In this document: positions 47,349 to 56,517 of the stretch, piece by piece
Position numbering within the stretch: position 1 is the stretch's first letter
Layout of the letters: each line of letters opens with the position of its first letter
Assembly (NCBI GenBank): GCA_007859835.1
Contig: SJPJ01000001.1
Location: 8,346,329 to 8,410,328 of the forward strand
DNA length: 64,000 nucleotides
Direction: 5' to 3'
From: Novipirellula herctigrandis
GTDB lineage: Bacteria; Planctomycetota; Planctomycetia; Pirellulales; Pirellulaceae
Program-made: the position numbers and the translations under genes
The notes under the pieces: model-generated
Databases searched by the model: none
Told to the model about the DNA's origin: nothing
What the model saw: only the letters and a program-made list of their open reading frames with translations

Positions 47349-47996
47349 ATGAATCGACGTTTTCGAAGCTTGTTATCTACCGTGCTCGTGATGTGGCTGA
47401 TGAGTAATCTACAAGCAGATGCTGCAATTTCATATCGCATCGAACTCTCCGAAGGCACCGGCATATTACAGGACGTTCGTCCCTCGGTTTCCGGTGAGTC
47501 CCTAACAGCGAATGTCATACTTGAGCTTGACGGAGATACGACACTTGCCAATTACAGCGTCTCACTTGGCTTTGACCCGACTGAATTGTCTTACGTTACG
47601 GGAAGTGAAACGCCACCCTCACCCCTTTCAAGCTTGAATGCGTTGTCGCTAAACATAACGGTACCGAGCCAACCCGAAGTGGATGGAATCGAGGCAGGAA
47701 CATTGGGGCCAACTGGTGCTTCAGTAGGAATATATACAATCGCTTCTTTAACATTCAACATCTTGACGCCACTCGGCGACGCCACTGATGTCGACTTGAT
47801 CCTGTTCGACGATGAACTCCTGGATGGTTCTTTCGATCAGGAGTTTAATCTGTTAGTTCCCGTTTATGGAGGCGCCAGCATTACCGCCGTTGCCGTTCCT
47901 GAACCTTCCACTTTTTCGTTAGGCGTCGCCTGTGTCGTTGGCACGCTTACAAAGCGTCGTCGCCGACGGCAATCGGTGCGTTTTAGAGTTGCATGA
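47349..47996 (+). CDS. Small PEP-CTERM protein with a cohesin-like domain
   Basis: This encodes 215 residues and starts 42 bases after the stop of the giant gene, so cotranscription is likely. A signal peptide (FRSLLSTVLVMWLMSNL, cut near ADA) is followed by one beta-sandwich of about 140 residues: ESLTANVILELDGDTTLANY, SVSLGFDPTELSYVTGS, and GIYTIASLTFNIL. This strand pattern, with a y-D-p-x-x-L segment and a late tltF strand, is like cohesin and cohesin-like PEP-CTERM domains. The C-terminus is a sorting signal (VPEPSTFSLGVACVVGTLTK, then RRRRRQ). It should be exported and processed by an exosortase. Because the giant protein ends in a dockerin-like pair, it could be a surface anchor for it; this pairing is a hypothesis. 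Confidence 0.78.
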   Translation: MNRRFRSLLSTVLVMWLMSNLQADAAISYRIELSEGTGILQDVRPSVSGESLTANVILELDGDTTLANYSVSLGFDPTELSYVTGSETPPSPLSSLNALSLNITVPSQPEVDGIEAGTLGPTGASVGIYTIASLTFNILTPLGDATDVDLILFDDELLDGSFDQEFNLLVPVYGGASITAVAVPEPSTFSLGVACVVGTLTKRRRRRQSVRFRVA

Positions 47997-48179
47997 AAGT
48001 GGCATCAGGACCCGGCAAAGCATGAGTGAGCGAATTGGAGTCTTTACGATTCCAACTTGGTGAAAATGGGTGCCTCGCTGTTCGGTAACGCATTGCTGAA
48101 GGCTCGAAGTTCAAAGGATACAATCGGGTAGACAAATCAATTCGGTTTACTGAACTTGGCAAATGAGAAGGACCCCGTC

Positions 48180-48734
48180 ATGAAGAACCTACTTTTCACA
48201 GCCGTTATTTCGACCTTTGTGTGCTTGTCGGTTTCGTATGCACAGCAGCCCAACGTTCCTGGCCCACAAAATGAACATCGGTGGCTCAAACAGTTCACAG
48301 GGCAGTGGACGTCAAAGTCAAAGACGGTTGCTTCGGACGAAGTGCCCTCGACCCAATGTGCCGGATCGATGAACTCGCACATGCTGGGCCAGTTCTTTGT
48401 CATCAACGATTTGGAAGGGGAAATGGATGGCGTGCGAATCCAAGCAATTCAAACGATTGGCTACGACACCAGCAAGAAAAAGTACGTCGGCACATGGGTA
48501 GACTCGGCAATGAACTACCTATGGCATTACGAAGGCGAGGTCGATGCGTCGGGCAAAAAGCTGGTTCTGATTGCTGAAGGTCCGAACTTCATGGCCAAAG
48601 GTCAAATGGCCAAGTTTCGCGACAGTTACGAATTCCAATCCCCTGATACGATCGTTGCCACGTCCGAAATGATGGATAATGACGGAACATGGGTTACATT
48701 CATGACTGGTGAGTTAACCCGATCAAAGCCATAG
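48180..48734 (+). CDS. Exported DUF1579 family protein
   Basis: This encodes 184 residues from ATG 48180, preceded by gagaagga at a good distance; a start 24 bases upstream is TTG and less likely. A signal peptide (LLFTAVISTFVCLSVSYAQ) precedes the DUF1579 core: EHRWLKQFTGQWTSKSKT, GQFFVINDLEGEMDGV, IQTIGYDTSKKKYVGTWVDS, YEGEVDASGKKLVLIAEGP, MDNDGTWVTFMTGELTR. DUF1579 proteins are small lipocalin-like beta barrels of unknown function, common in planctomycetes. It stands alone between the giant-gene pair and a sulfatase. Confidence 0.87.
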   Translation: MKNLLFTAVISTFVCLSVSYAQQPNVPGPQNEHRWLKQFTGQWTSKSKTVASDEVPSTQCAGSMNSHMLGQFFVINDLEGEMDGVRIQAIQTIGYDTSKKKYVGTWVDSAMNYLWHYEGEVDASGKKLVLIAEGPNFMAKGQMAKFRDSYEFQSPDTIVATSEMMDNDGTWVTFMTGELTRSKP

Positions 48735-48921
48735 AGCGTTGACCGATACCGGGTGATCGTCACTCGCGAATGCCGCTGAACGAACCGATTGAAACACGGG
48801 GCTTCGCGATCGAGTATAATTCGATGCTTCGGCTACAGATATCGCTTTGCCAATGTAGCTGTTTACCCCCATCGATTTCCCACCCCAAATATGCTTCGTC
48901 TCCGGAATTTGCCCATGTTAT

Positions 48922-48960
48922 GGCCTGCTTGAAAGGGCCTGCTTGAAAGGGCCTGTTGCG
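48922..48960 (+). repeat. 14-bp tandem repeat
   Basis: The unit ggcctgcttgaaag occurs twice (48922-48935, 48936-48949) followed by a partial third copy, 27 bases before the next start codon. It lies in the probable leader of the following sulfatase. Confidence 0.85.
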
Positions 48961-48986
48961 AACCATCTAACCCACCATCATTAAAA

Positions 48987-50408
48987 ATGAAAAGACCACT
49001 GATTGCCGCGGCAGCGATTCTTCTGTGCATGCCTCTTGTGATTGCAGAGCAACCCGTCAAAAACGTGCTGTTCATCGGCATTGATGATTTGCGAGTCGAA
49101 TTGGGTTGTTACGGCGCTTCGCATATGAAGACGCCAAATATCGACCAGCTCGCCAAAAGTGGTTTGCAATTCGATCGAGCCTATTGCCAACAAGCCATCT
49201 GCGCAGCATCACGCATCAGTCTGTTAACCGGCATGCGGCCGGATACAACGGGTGTCTATGACCTGGATCATCCACTGAATTCAACGATCCCCGACGCCAT
49301 GTCAATGCCACGGTTCTTCAAAGAGAACGGCTACAAAACCGTTTCACTCGGAAAAATCTATCACCACACCAAGGACGACCAAGCGTACTGGGACGTACTC
49401 GATCGGTGTAGCCAACCGACGTATGCGAATCCCAAAACCGCAAAGCGAATTGCCGAGAAGACGAAAGCCGCGAGGGCTAAGAAATTGAAAGCCAAGGCAT
49501 TACGTCTTGCGACGAAGGGACCCGCTTACGAAAGTGGCGATGTTCCCGATAACCAGTACTCCGATGGCGCCATCGCGGACGCCGCCATCGAACAATTGCG
49601 TCAATCGGATGGCAAGCCGTTCTTTTTGGCTGTCGGATTCAAGAAGCCGCACCTGCCGTTTGTGGCTCCGACGAAATACTGGAACATGTACGATCCTGCC
49701 AAAATCGCAATTCCCTCGCGAGAAAAACCGGTCGATGTCGCCGATCAAGCCCTGACTAGCTGGGGAGAGCTGCGAGCCTATGACCGGATGCCAGACCAGG
49801 GCGACGCCAACGATGAACAAACGCGATCCCTGATTCATGGCTACCGAGCCTGTGTTTCGTACGTCGATGCACAAATCGGACGTGTGCTCGCTGAACTCGA
49901 CAAGCAGGGACTTCGTGACACAACATTGATCGTATTGTGGGGCGATCACGGTTGGAAACTCGGGGACTACGGTTGCTGGTGCAAGCATACGAACTTTGAA
50001 TTAGACACTCATGTCCCATTAATTTTCAGTGGCCCGAGTGTTCCGATCCAAACCCGCTCCGATGCGTTGGTCGAATACATCGATATCTACCCGACACTGG
50101 CCCAGTGGTGTGGACTGCATGTCCCGGGTCATTGCGAAGGCAGCAGTTTGACTGCCTTGTTCACGAATCCATTGCAAAAGTGGAAACCGGCGGCCCTAAG
50201 CCAGTATCCGCGTGCGGGAGGCATGGGCTACTCATTGCGAAGCGGCGATTTTCGTTACACCGAATGGCGCCGCAAAGACGGAAAGATTATCGCAACGGAG
50301 TTATACGACCATAGCAAATCAGACATTGCGACTGTTAACCTTGCCGCGAATCCAGAGCACGCCCAAACGGTCAAGACCCTGCACAAGCTCTTGGAACAAA
50401 CAAAGTAG
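48987..50408 (+). CDS. Exported iduronate-2-sulfatase-like sulfatase (CAASR)
   Basis: This encodes 473 residues with a signal peptide (LIAAAAILLCMPLVIAE). The order matches the iduronate-2-sulfatase group: NVLFIGIDDLRVELGCYG, then AYCQQAICAASRISLLTGMR with the modified Cys at 72, RFFKENGYKTVSLGKIYHH, FFLAVGFKKPHLPFVAP, LIVLWGDHGWKLGDYGCWCKHTNFE. The maturation motif is C-A-A-S-R, with Ala replacing the usual Pro at the third position, a variant accepted by some maturases. A Lys/Ala-rich helix near residues 150-175 (EKTKAARAKKLKAKALRLA) is an insertion. The enzyme should cleave sulfate from sulfated polysaccharides outside the cytoplasm. No operon partner is adjacent. Confidence 0.9.
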   Translation: MKRPLIAAAAILLCMPLVIAEQPVKNVLFIGIDDLRVELGCYGASHMKTPNIDQLAKSGLQFDRAYCQQAICAASRISLLTGMRPDTTGVYDLDHPLNSTIPDAMSMPRFFKENGYKTVSLGKIYHHTKDDQAYWDVLDRCSQPTYANPKTAKRIAEKTKAARAKKLKAKALRLATKGPAYESGDVPDNQYSDGAIADAAIEQLRQSDGKPFFLAVGFKKPHLPFVAPTKYWNMYDPAKIAIPSREKPVDVADQALTSWGELRAYDRMPDQGDANDEQTRSLIHGYRACVSYVDAQIGRVLAELDKQGLRDTTLIVLWGDHGWKLGDYGCWCKHTNFELDTHVPLIFSGPSVPIQTRSDALVEYIDIYPTLAQWCGLHVPGHCEGSSLTALFTNPLQKWKPAALSQYPRAGGMGYSLRSGDFRYTEWRRKDGKIIATELYDHSKSDIATVNLAANPEHAQTVKTLHKLLEQTK

Positions 50409-50911
50409 TGGCAACCACACAAACATTGATCTTCACGGCTGGCCGTAGGCGTTTGAAAAGTTAAAAAGTGCATTTTGAGATTTGCACTTGGCACCGAGCA
50501 GGACAAGTGAAACTAGCCACAACGTTGCAACCGAGTTTGGCTGCGGAGTTGAATCAACAAAATCCTCGAGGCCTGCGGGGCGTTACGGCGTGTCGATTTT
50601 GTGAGCCGCGACGCGTAAGCGACCGGGGCTACCGCATTGCCCGGTGCCTTGCGCGGCCGCACCTTACAGTTGACGTTTTCATGAAATCAACAAGTTGGTT
50701 AGCCGCGGGTTTTACGGCAAACCAGTGGCATGCAAATTCCACCTGCGGCTCTAACGTTTTGCCGATCCCATTTGTCGCATTAAAATTCACCGCACCTTTT
50801 GTAATTTCGGAAACGACTCTAATGGTTGACAGCCACTGAACAGGTTGGCCAACGGATCCCGGTCCATCATCCCACCCCTCGCTCCTCCCTCAGATCAAAT
50901 TGGAAAATTTC
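50409..50911. other. Intergenic region with a G/C-rich element
   Basis: About 500 bases with no supported gene. The stretch at about 50570-50665 is G/C-rich with motifs such as gagccgcgacgcgtaagcga, which resembles, from memory, repeated intergenic sequence in Rhodopirellula-type genomes. No second copy was noticed in this window, so a repeat call needs the whole genome. Confidence 0.35.
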
Positions 50912-52150
50912 ATGCAAGAGTCCAAATGCACTCGCCGCACCTTTATGAACCGCACGACGGCGATTTCCGCAGGGATCGCTGCCGGCGCCGCTACGATCGT
51001 CGCCCCCCAACGAGTTCGGGGTTCTCAGGCGAACAGCAGAGTCCGAGTTGCGTGCGTGGGATTGGGTGGGCGCGGCTCGATGATTGCCAACATGATCCAT
51101 CAGCATCCTGGGCTAGAAGTAGCTGCTGTTGTGGACTACTTCCCCGAGGTCGCCGCGGCTGCCGCCGAGAGGTTTGGTCTAACCAAGGATCGAGCGTTCA
51201 GCGGATTAAAAGGTTACCAACGAGCGCTCGACGCGGGCGTCGACGCGATGGTGCTCAAGACGATTCCCTACTTCTTTCCCGAGCAGGCCAACGCGGCGGT
51301 CGACGCCGGTTGTCACGTCTACATGGCCAAGCCGGTCGCCGTGGATGTCCCCGGCTGTTTGACGATCCGAAAACAAGCCGAAAAAGCCACGAACAATGAA
51401 AAGGTTTTTCACGTGGATTTCCAGTGGCGTTACTTGCCGCCACTAGTGGAATGTATGAAACATATTCGCGAGGGAAAGTTGGACAACATCCGCTTCGTCC
51501 GCGCGTTTTACAACGACGAGGGGCGACAAGACGTCGCGGTCAAAAAATGCGTCTCGGAAATTTTCCAGGGCTTACGGTGGGCCATGTCGCGCGAGTTGGG
51601 AGGCGACCGTATCGTGTCGGGTGGAATCCATGCTGTGGATACGGCGATGATGATCCTCGGTGCCCACCCCACGCAGGCCTGTGGTGTTGCACAACGAAGT
51701 CGCAAAAACCCAATAAACTCGGGGTGCGATACATTTTCGCTCACCTACACGTTCCCCGAGGGCGCCGTAATGAACTACTCGGGTGATCAGTTCCGCAATT
51801 ATCACCACGAAATCGATACTTTTGCCGGCGTGAAGGTATACGCTGATCACAGCTATCTACAAACGTTCTATCAAGATGAAGTCACTCAAATGCGAAACGC
51901 CGATTGGCGTTATGAAGGCGAAAAATTTGACGGGCTTTATTCGTGGGGCGCCCGACATAACATCGATCTTTTCCACAAAGCAATTGTGGAAGGCGACTAC
52001 GCCAACAGCACCGTACCGGGCGCGGTTGACTCGAACTTAGCGTGTTTGCTCGGCGCCGAAGCAGGCCGTTCAAGAACGATCGTCACTTGGAAAGAGATGC
52101 TCGCCAACACTGATCGCGTCGAAATTGACCCTACCGGTTTAGTCGATTGA
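50912..52150 (+). CDS. Tat-exported Gfo/Idh/MocA family oxidoreductase
   Basis: This encodes 412 residues from ATG 50912. The twin-arginine signal is CTRRTFMNRTTAISAGI. The Rossmann motif VACVGLGGRGSM follows, then GVDAMVLKTIPYFFPEQANA, and MAKPVAVDVPG, where the family EKP reads AKP. HVDFQWRYLPPLVECMKHI and GGDRIVSGGIHAVDTAMMIL are in the substrate domain. It should bind NAD(P) and oxidise a sugar or cyclitol. The first exported MocA protein at 2703 is a distant paralogue with a different EKP region. It is convergent with the sulfatase at 52366-53979 and has no evident operon partner. Confidence 0.9.
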   Translation: MQESKCTRRTFMNRTTAISAGIAAGAATIVAPQRVRGSQANSRVRVACVGLGGRGSMIANMIHQHPGLEVAAVVDYFPEVAAAAAERFGLTKDRAFSGLKGYQRALDAGVDAMVLKTIPYFFPEQANAAVDAGCHVYMAKPVAVDVPGCLTIRKQAEKATNNEKVFHVDFQWRYLPPLVECMKHIREGKLDNIRFVRAFYNDEGRQDVAVKKCVSEIFQGLRWAMSRELGGDRIVSGGIHAVDTAMMILGAHPTQACGVAQRSRKNPINSGCDTFSLTYTFPEGAVMNYSGDQFRNYHHEIDTFAGVKVYADHSYLQTFYQDEVTQMRNADWRYEGEKFDGLYSWGARHNIDLFHKAIVEGDYANSTVPGAVDSNLACLLGAEAGRSRTIVTWKEMLANTDRVEIDPTGLVD

Positions 52151-52365
52151 GCCACCGCTTCCGCAAGTTCGACAATCGAAGGATTGCCGGTGCCGAAACC
52201 GATTTTCTCGGCAATCAAACGTCATTCGGGTCGTCTGTTAAAATCAACCGTTCGATTGAACGCTCCTCTGGACACGACGCGATCGATCGACCGGCTGACT
52301 CGATCGAACCGTAGGGTATCGATCGTATTGCCAGGCCGCGACGACGACTAGATTGTTAAAAGAAA

Positions 52366-53979
52366 TCAATTTGCTCGCGCTGCTCTACTAGTGCTTTCCG
52401 CAATCTCATCTTCGACTTGACGCTCCAAATCCGCTCGTAGTTTGCTTGCCAATTCAGGGGAACTCTTCACCAAGTTGTATCGTTGAGCGGGATCGCCAAT
52501 CATATCGTATAGTTCGGTTGCCCCATCGCGGTAGCGAGAAAACCGGTGAGTTGGCGTCCGGATGGAATGGTTGCCTTGTTGATAGGTCATCAGAACCGTT
52601 TGATTGACCTCGGAAGCTGCCGAATCCTTAAGAAGCGGAACCAAGCTTGTCCCCGCGACCTTGGATGGAACATCAAGTTCGGCAAGCGTGCAAATCGTTG
52701 GGTACAAATCACGCAGGCTGACAATTTGTCGACGCGGCTGACCGTCGCATGACGAGGCGTTGCGTGGATCGCGAATCATCAACACCGTACGATTTGCTTC
52801 TTCCCACAACGCTTGTTTGGCAAGGTGGTATTTGGCACCGAGATGATAACCGTGATCACTCCACAACACTAAAATAGTATTGTCACGATACGGCGAAGCA
52901 TCGAGCCCTTCGACGATTCGTCCCACACAATCGTCCGCGAACGAAACGCAAGCCAAGTATGATTGGACAATTTCTCGCCATGCCGCCACTTTCGATTCAT
53001 CGTTGTCACCACTGACGCGCACTGCATTCTCGATCAACACCTTCATCTTGCCGTTATTGATGTCCGAGAATCGCCGTGCGTCACCCGTCACATCATCAAG
53101 GTCCGTAATAATCGCTTGCAACGTGTCCGCATTGAGTCCCGACATTTCGTTGACGGGGAATTTTTTGAAGTAGGCTTTCGGTGCAAAGAAAGGTAGGTGC
53201 GGGCGAAACAGACCACAACCTAGAAAAAAAGGCCGATCCGTGGGCAGTGACACTGATTGTGCGTGTTCCTTGCGATTCGAATTGATGCCAATCGTTTCCG
53301 CAGTTCCGTTTTCCAATAAGCGAGCTGCGAAATCGGCCGCCAACCAATCGCCGGATTGTTCGAGCCTGGTGCGTGATGGACCAAACCGCAACAACCCACC
53401 TAGGGGCGGCGAATATTTTGAAGGCTGACCACCATTGCATCCCGTCGGATGATTGACCCAACGATTCCAAGAGTATCTTGCGTCTGCCCAATCATTTTCG
53501 AGCGGTCCGTCAACGGTTCCGCGTGACGTATGAAAAAGTTTGCCAAGGCCCGTGCTGAAGTAGCCGTTTTGCTTCAAGTACTGAGGCAAGGTGACGACGT
53601 CTTTGAGAGTGTCGTAGGTCCGAAAATGTCGATCATGCAAATAGTAGCCCGTTCGATGTGGCATCGTTCCCGTCATCAACGAAGTACGCGAAGGGCCGCA
53701 TAAAGCAGACGGACAATAGGATCGCAAAAATGGTGCGCTGCGAGATGCCAATTCGTCTAGGTTCGGAGTCAACCGAGATGCGACCTGACGACGCTGGTCC
53801 GCGTTTGGGTAGATCACTTGCAGGAAATTGCCCGGCTCTTCCGATGCGTACCCAGCAAAGTCATTCAAGTCATCGATCGCAACAAACAAGAAATTTGGAC
53901 GCGCCGCATACGCCGTGCTGCAAAACAAGAATGCGAAAACTGCGAGACGGGGCAACGTATGTAATCGTGGTTGGTTCAT
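52366..53979 (-). CDS. Exported iduronate-2-sulfatase-like sulfatase (CGPSR)
   Basis: This encodes 537 residues from ATG 53979; several in-frame ATGs further upstream are possible, but this one gives a compact signal peptide (LAVFAFLFCSTAYAA). The active site is complete: PNFLFVAIDDLNDFAGY, then YCPSALCGPSRTSLMTGTMP with the modified Cys at 94, STGLGKLFH, FFLGCGLFRPHLPFFAP, and LWSDHGYHLGAKYHLAKQALWEEANR. It groups with the iduronate-2-sulfatase-like enzymes rather than AtsA types. It removes sulfate from extracellular glycans; the substrate is not determined. The gene stands alone, convergent with the MocA oxidoreductase. Confidence 0.92.
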   Translation of the reverse strand: MNQPRLHTLPRLAVFAFLFCSTAYAARPNFLFVAIDDLNDFAGYASEEPGNFLQVIYPNADQRRQVASRLTPNLDELASRSAPFLRSYCPSALCGPSRTSLMTGTMPHRTGYYLHDRHFRTYDTLKDVVTLPQYLKQNGYFSTGLGKLFHTSRGTVDGPLENDWADARYSWNRWVNHPTGCNGGQPSKYSPPLGGLLRFGPSRTRLEQSGDWLAADFAARLLENGTAETIGINSNRKEHAQSVSLPTDRPFFLGCGLFRPHLPFFAPKAYFKKFPVNEMSGLNADTLQAIITDLDDVTGDARRFSDINNGKMKVLIENAVRVSGDNDESKVAAWREIVQSYLACVSFADDCVGRIVEGLDASPYRDNTILVLWSDHGYHLGAKYHLAKQALWEEANRTVLMIRDPRNASSCDGQPRRQIVSLRDLYPTICTLAELDVPSKVAGTSLVPLLKDSAASEVNQTVLMTYQQGNHSIRTPTHRFSRYRDGATELYDMIGDPAQRYNLVKSSPELASKLRADLERQVEDEIAESTSRAARAN

Positions 53980-54213
53980 CGTATATGTCATGCGGAATGT
54001 CATGTTTGGAATGTCGATCGACGCCGTCATCTAAAAGCCGTTAGGAGGCGATTGCCCTAGCGGCGGATAATTCTTGACAGGCGGACTACAAAACGGCAGT
54101 ACATGAAATCGTCCGGTAAAAGGGTCGCCTAAAGCCGGGTCAGTAAAAGATGCTGGAACATGGCACCATTCAATTGTCCGGAAACATTAGTCGAGACAAC
54201 CGAAATGTAGCAT

Positions 54214-56088
54214 TCAGTCCCCTTTTTTACTCGGCAAAAATGCGTCGCGTAGCAGCGGCTCACCACCAACAATAGGCAGTGTGATCGATGTTTTGTCGAG
54301 ATCCACTGTCAGCAACGTACCCGGGGTGGGATGCAATGTGAAATCGCGATCACTGGAAAAAATCATCAGACCGATCTGCTGGCCTTTCGGAATAACTTGG
54401 TCATCGGGTTGCAGGTTAAACGTCATCTCGTAGAAACGGCCCGGTTCCAACGGCTCACTTTCGCGGATTGACTGATAGTTTTGTGGATCGGCCCAGCCGC
54501 GAGTGATGATATTGTCAGTGATCCGTGCCTTCTTTGCCTCGGTCCAAGGCAGCGACACCAACCAAACCGACAAATTTGCCGCAGGTTTGCTGCTGGATAA
54601 TCGGATGGAAATGCTTGGCGTGCCGGATAGATGGACTGGCTTTTGAAGTGTTTCCGAGAGGTAGATTAAACGATGTTTTGTCCATTCGGCCCGAGCCAAT
54701 GCCTCACCGCTGAATGAAAAATTGTCAACCAATGTTTCGGTTCCCTGATTCGGGTTTGGCGTTGTCGCCATGGTTCCCTGCTCGGGCGCGCCGGCTCGCA
54801 GATAGAACGTCACGGGCGAAGCGGACGGGTTCGGATAGTCGCTGTACGGAGTCGGTTTGTCTCGTGCGTCGGACTCACGAACGATCCAAGCACGCGGGTC
54901 ATTCTCGACATCATTTTCGACGCCGTGCAAGTAGCGTGTAAACCAACGATTCATCATCTTCATCGGAGGCGGTCCACCATGACCACCTTGATGGAAGAAC
55001 GCTTGAGTCGGAACGCCCTTGGCCTTGAGCGCTTCCAGTATCCGAACGCTGTGTTCCGGAACGACGTTCCAGTCGTTGAACGCATGTGCCATCAGTACGG
55101 CCGCTTTGAGTGGTTCCAAGTCGTTCAAGTAATCGCGACCCGCCCAAAAATCATTGTAGTCTCCCGTCACGCGATCGAAGCCGTCGGCCATCTCCTTGTC
55201 TCGCACCTCGCAGTCACAGTGATCGCGTTGGGCTTCGTTACCGCTATGGATATAGTCGTACAGATAATCAATATCTTCGCCCAGATAACCGAACGGATGT
55301 CGGATCAGGCCGTTGGATCGGTAGTAATGGTAGTAGGAGGTGTTGGGAGCGATTGGAATGATCGCTTCAAGACCATCGACTCCGGTCGTTGCGGCAGCCA
55401 ACGGAATCGTTCCGTTGTAAGAGGTGCCTGTCATGCCGACTTTTCCCGTGCACCAATCAGCCACCACATTTTGGTTGCCGGTGGGTGTCGTGAAACCTTT
55501 CGCTCGACCACAAAGCCAATCAATGACAGCCTTCGGAGCAAGCGATTCGTTGTCGCCGCCCACCGTTGGACAGCCTTGCGAAAGCCCCGTTCCTGGCGAA
55601 GAGGAGTGGACGACGATATATCCGCGTGAGACCCATTCCTTGAGATGCGACTTTGAGATGATCGGGCGCGTTCCCTTCCTCTCCACGGCGGGAAAATGCT
55701 CTCGCTTCGGAGGTGATTCCCCAAGCTCATGCCTCGGATCCCAGAAAAACTCTTTTCCTTGAGCACCCGTTCCCGCAAAATAGGGACTTGAAACATACAC
55801 CACGGGTAGTTTCAGGCCCTCGCTTTCTGTTTGCCGCGGCCGCGTGACGCTCACATGCATTCGATCCAACTTGTCATCACCATCCGAATCGAACTCGGTT
55901 TCAACCCACAAATCATTACGGATCCAGTAGTCGGGGTCCTCAAACGCTTTCACGATCTGGGCTTCCCCGTGTTTGAAAACGGGCACTGCTGGCTCCGCCC
56001 CGACGGCTGCTTCGAAATTGCCGAAGGCACTTGCGACAATCACAATCAATGCCAATGGTGAACAATAGGAGCGAAGGCAAAACATCAT
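54214..56088 (-). CDS. Exported CocE/NonD-type alpha/beta hydrolase (PepX-like)
   Basis: This encodes 624 residues from ATG 56088, just before a signal peptide (SYCSPLALIVIVASAFGNF, cut near VGAEP). A longer frame from 56241 adds an unlikely basic leader. The N-terminal hydrolase domain has the S15/CocE nucleophile elbow GTSYNG (Ser about 223), the acid in HAFNDWNV, and a His in FFHQGGHGG. The C-terminal beta-sandwich (about 450-620; FSGEALARAEWT, LIYLSETLQKPVHLSGTPSI, WLVSLPW) is the X-Pro dipeptidyl-peptidase C-terminal jelly roll. The family includes Xaa-Pro peptidases and acyl esterases. The large insert around SSPYFAGTGAQGKEFFWD is seen in exported PepX-like proteins. Substrate is uncertain. 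Confidence 0.88.
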   Translation of the reverse strand: MMFCLRSYCSPLALIVIVASAFGNFEAAVGAEPAVPVFKHGEAQIVKAFEDPDYWIRNDLWVETEFDSDGDDKLDRMHVSVTRPRQTESEGLKLPVVYVSSPYFAGTGAQGKEFFWDPRHELGESPPKREHFPAVERKGTRPIISKSHLKEWVSRGYIVVHSSSPGTGLSQGCPTVGGDNESLAPKAVIDWLCGRAKGFTTPTGNQNVVADWCTGKVGMTGTSYNGTIPLAAATTGVDGLEAIIPIAPNTSYYHYYRSNGLIRHPFGYLGEDIDYLYDYIHSGNEAQRDHCDCEVRDKEMADGFDRVTGDYNDFWAGRDYLNDLEPLKAAVLMAHAFNDWNVVPEHSVRILEALKAKGVPTQAFFHQGGHGGPPPMKMMNRWFTRYLHGVENDVENDPRAWIVRESDARDKPTPYSDYPNPSASPVTFYLRAGAPEQGTMATTPNPNQGTETLVDNFSFSGEALARAEWTKHRLIYLSETLQKPVHLSGTPSISIRLSSSKPAANLSVWLVSLPWTEAKKARITDNIITRGWADPQNYQSIRESEPLEPGRFYEMTFNLQPDDQVIPKGQQIGLMIFSSDRDFTLHPTPGTLLTVDLDKTSITLPIVGGEPLLRDAFLPSKKGD

Positions 56089-56517
56089 TTGACTCTTAAT
56101 GAAGGCAGGAAAGACGCCGTCAATCAATGGCGTCAATGTGGTTGGGAGGGACCGGCGACGTATCGCGTATTGGTCCATTTTCAAACCACGAACAGGATAT
56201 CCTTTCCGCGGCGTCGTCCGATTGTAGTCAAGACTGGCCAATAGAATAAGAGTAAGGTTGGAACCCAGGCGGACGCCACATCGAAATCGATGCTCCGAAC
56301 CACGGGAAGATCGACGTAGTCATCCCGACATTAGAGATTCCATTTGGCGTTAAGAGAAGCGATGATCCCCAAAAGGAACCTGAGTTGAAGAACAACCATT
56401 CGGAGGCCGACAAAGGGTATGATAGGGCTGAAGCGTCCGTCCAACCGGCGCGATGGTTGCCGCAGATCTTCACGATTTCAAACAATCACGATTCCTTTTC
56501 CGCAAAGAAGTGATGGC
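56089..56517. other. Divergent region between hydrolase and serine dehydratase genes
   Basis: About 430 bases. A plus-strand frame from about 56262 to 56514 is open for roughly 84 codons but has no ATG or GTG, so it is not called as a gene. Promoters for the two divergent genes should lie here. Confidence 0.4.

Noticed and set aside
50570-50665. REP-like intergenic element
   Set aside because: Resembles repeats remembered from related genomes, but with a single copy in the window it cannot be called a repeat.
56262-56514. Open plus-strand frame of about 84 codons before the serine dehydratase
   Set aside because: No ATG or GTG near its beginning, no recognisable domain; a stop lies just upstream.
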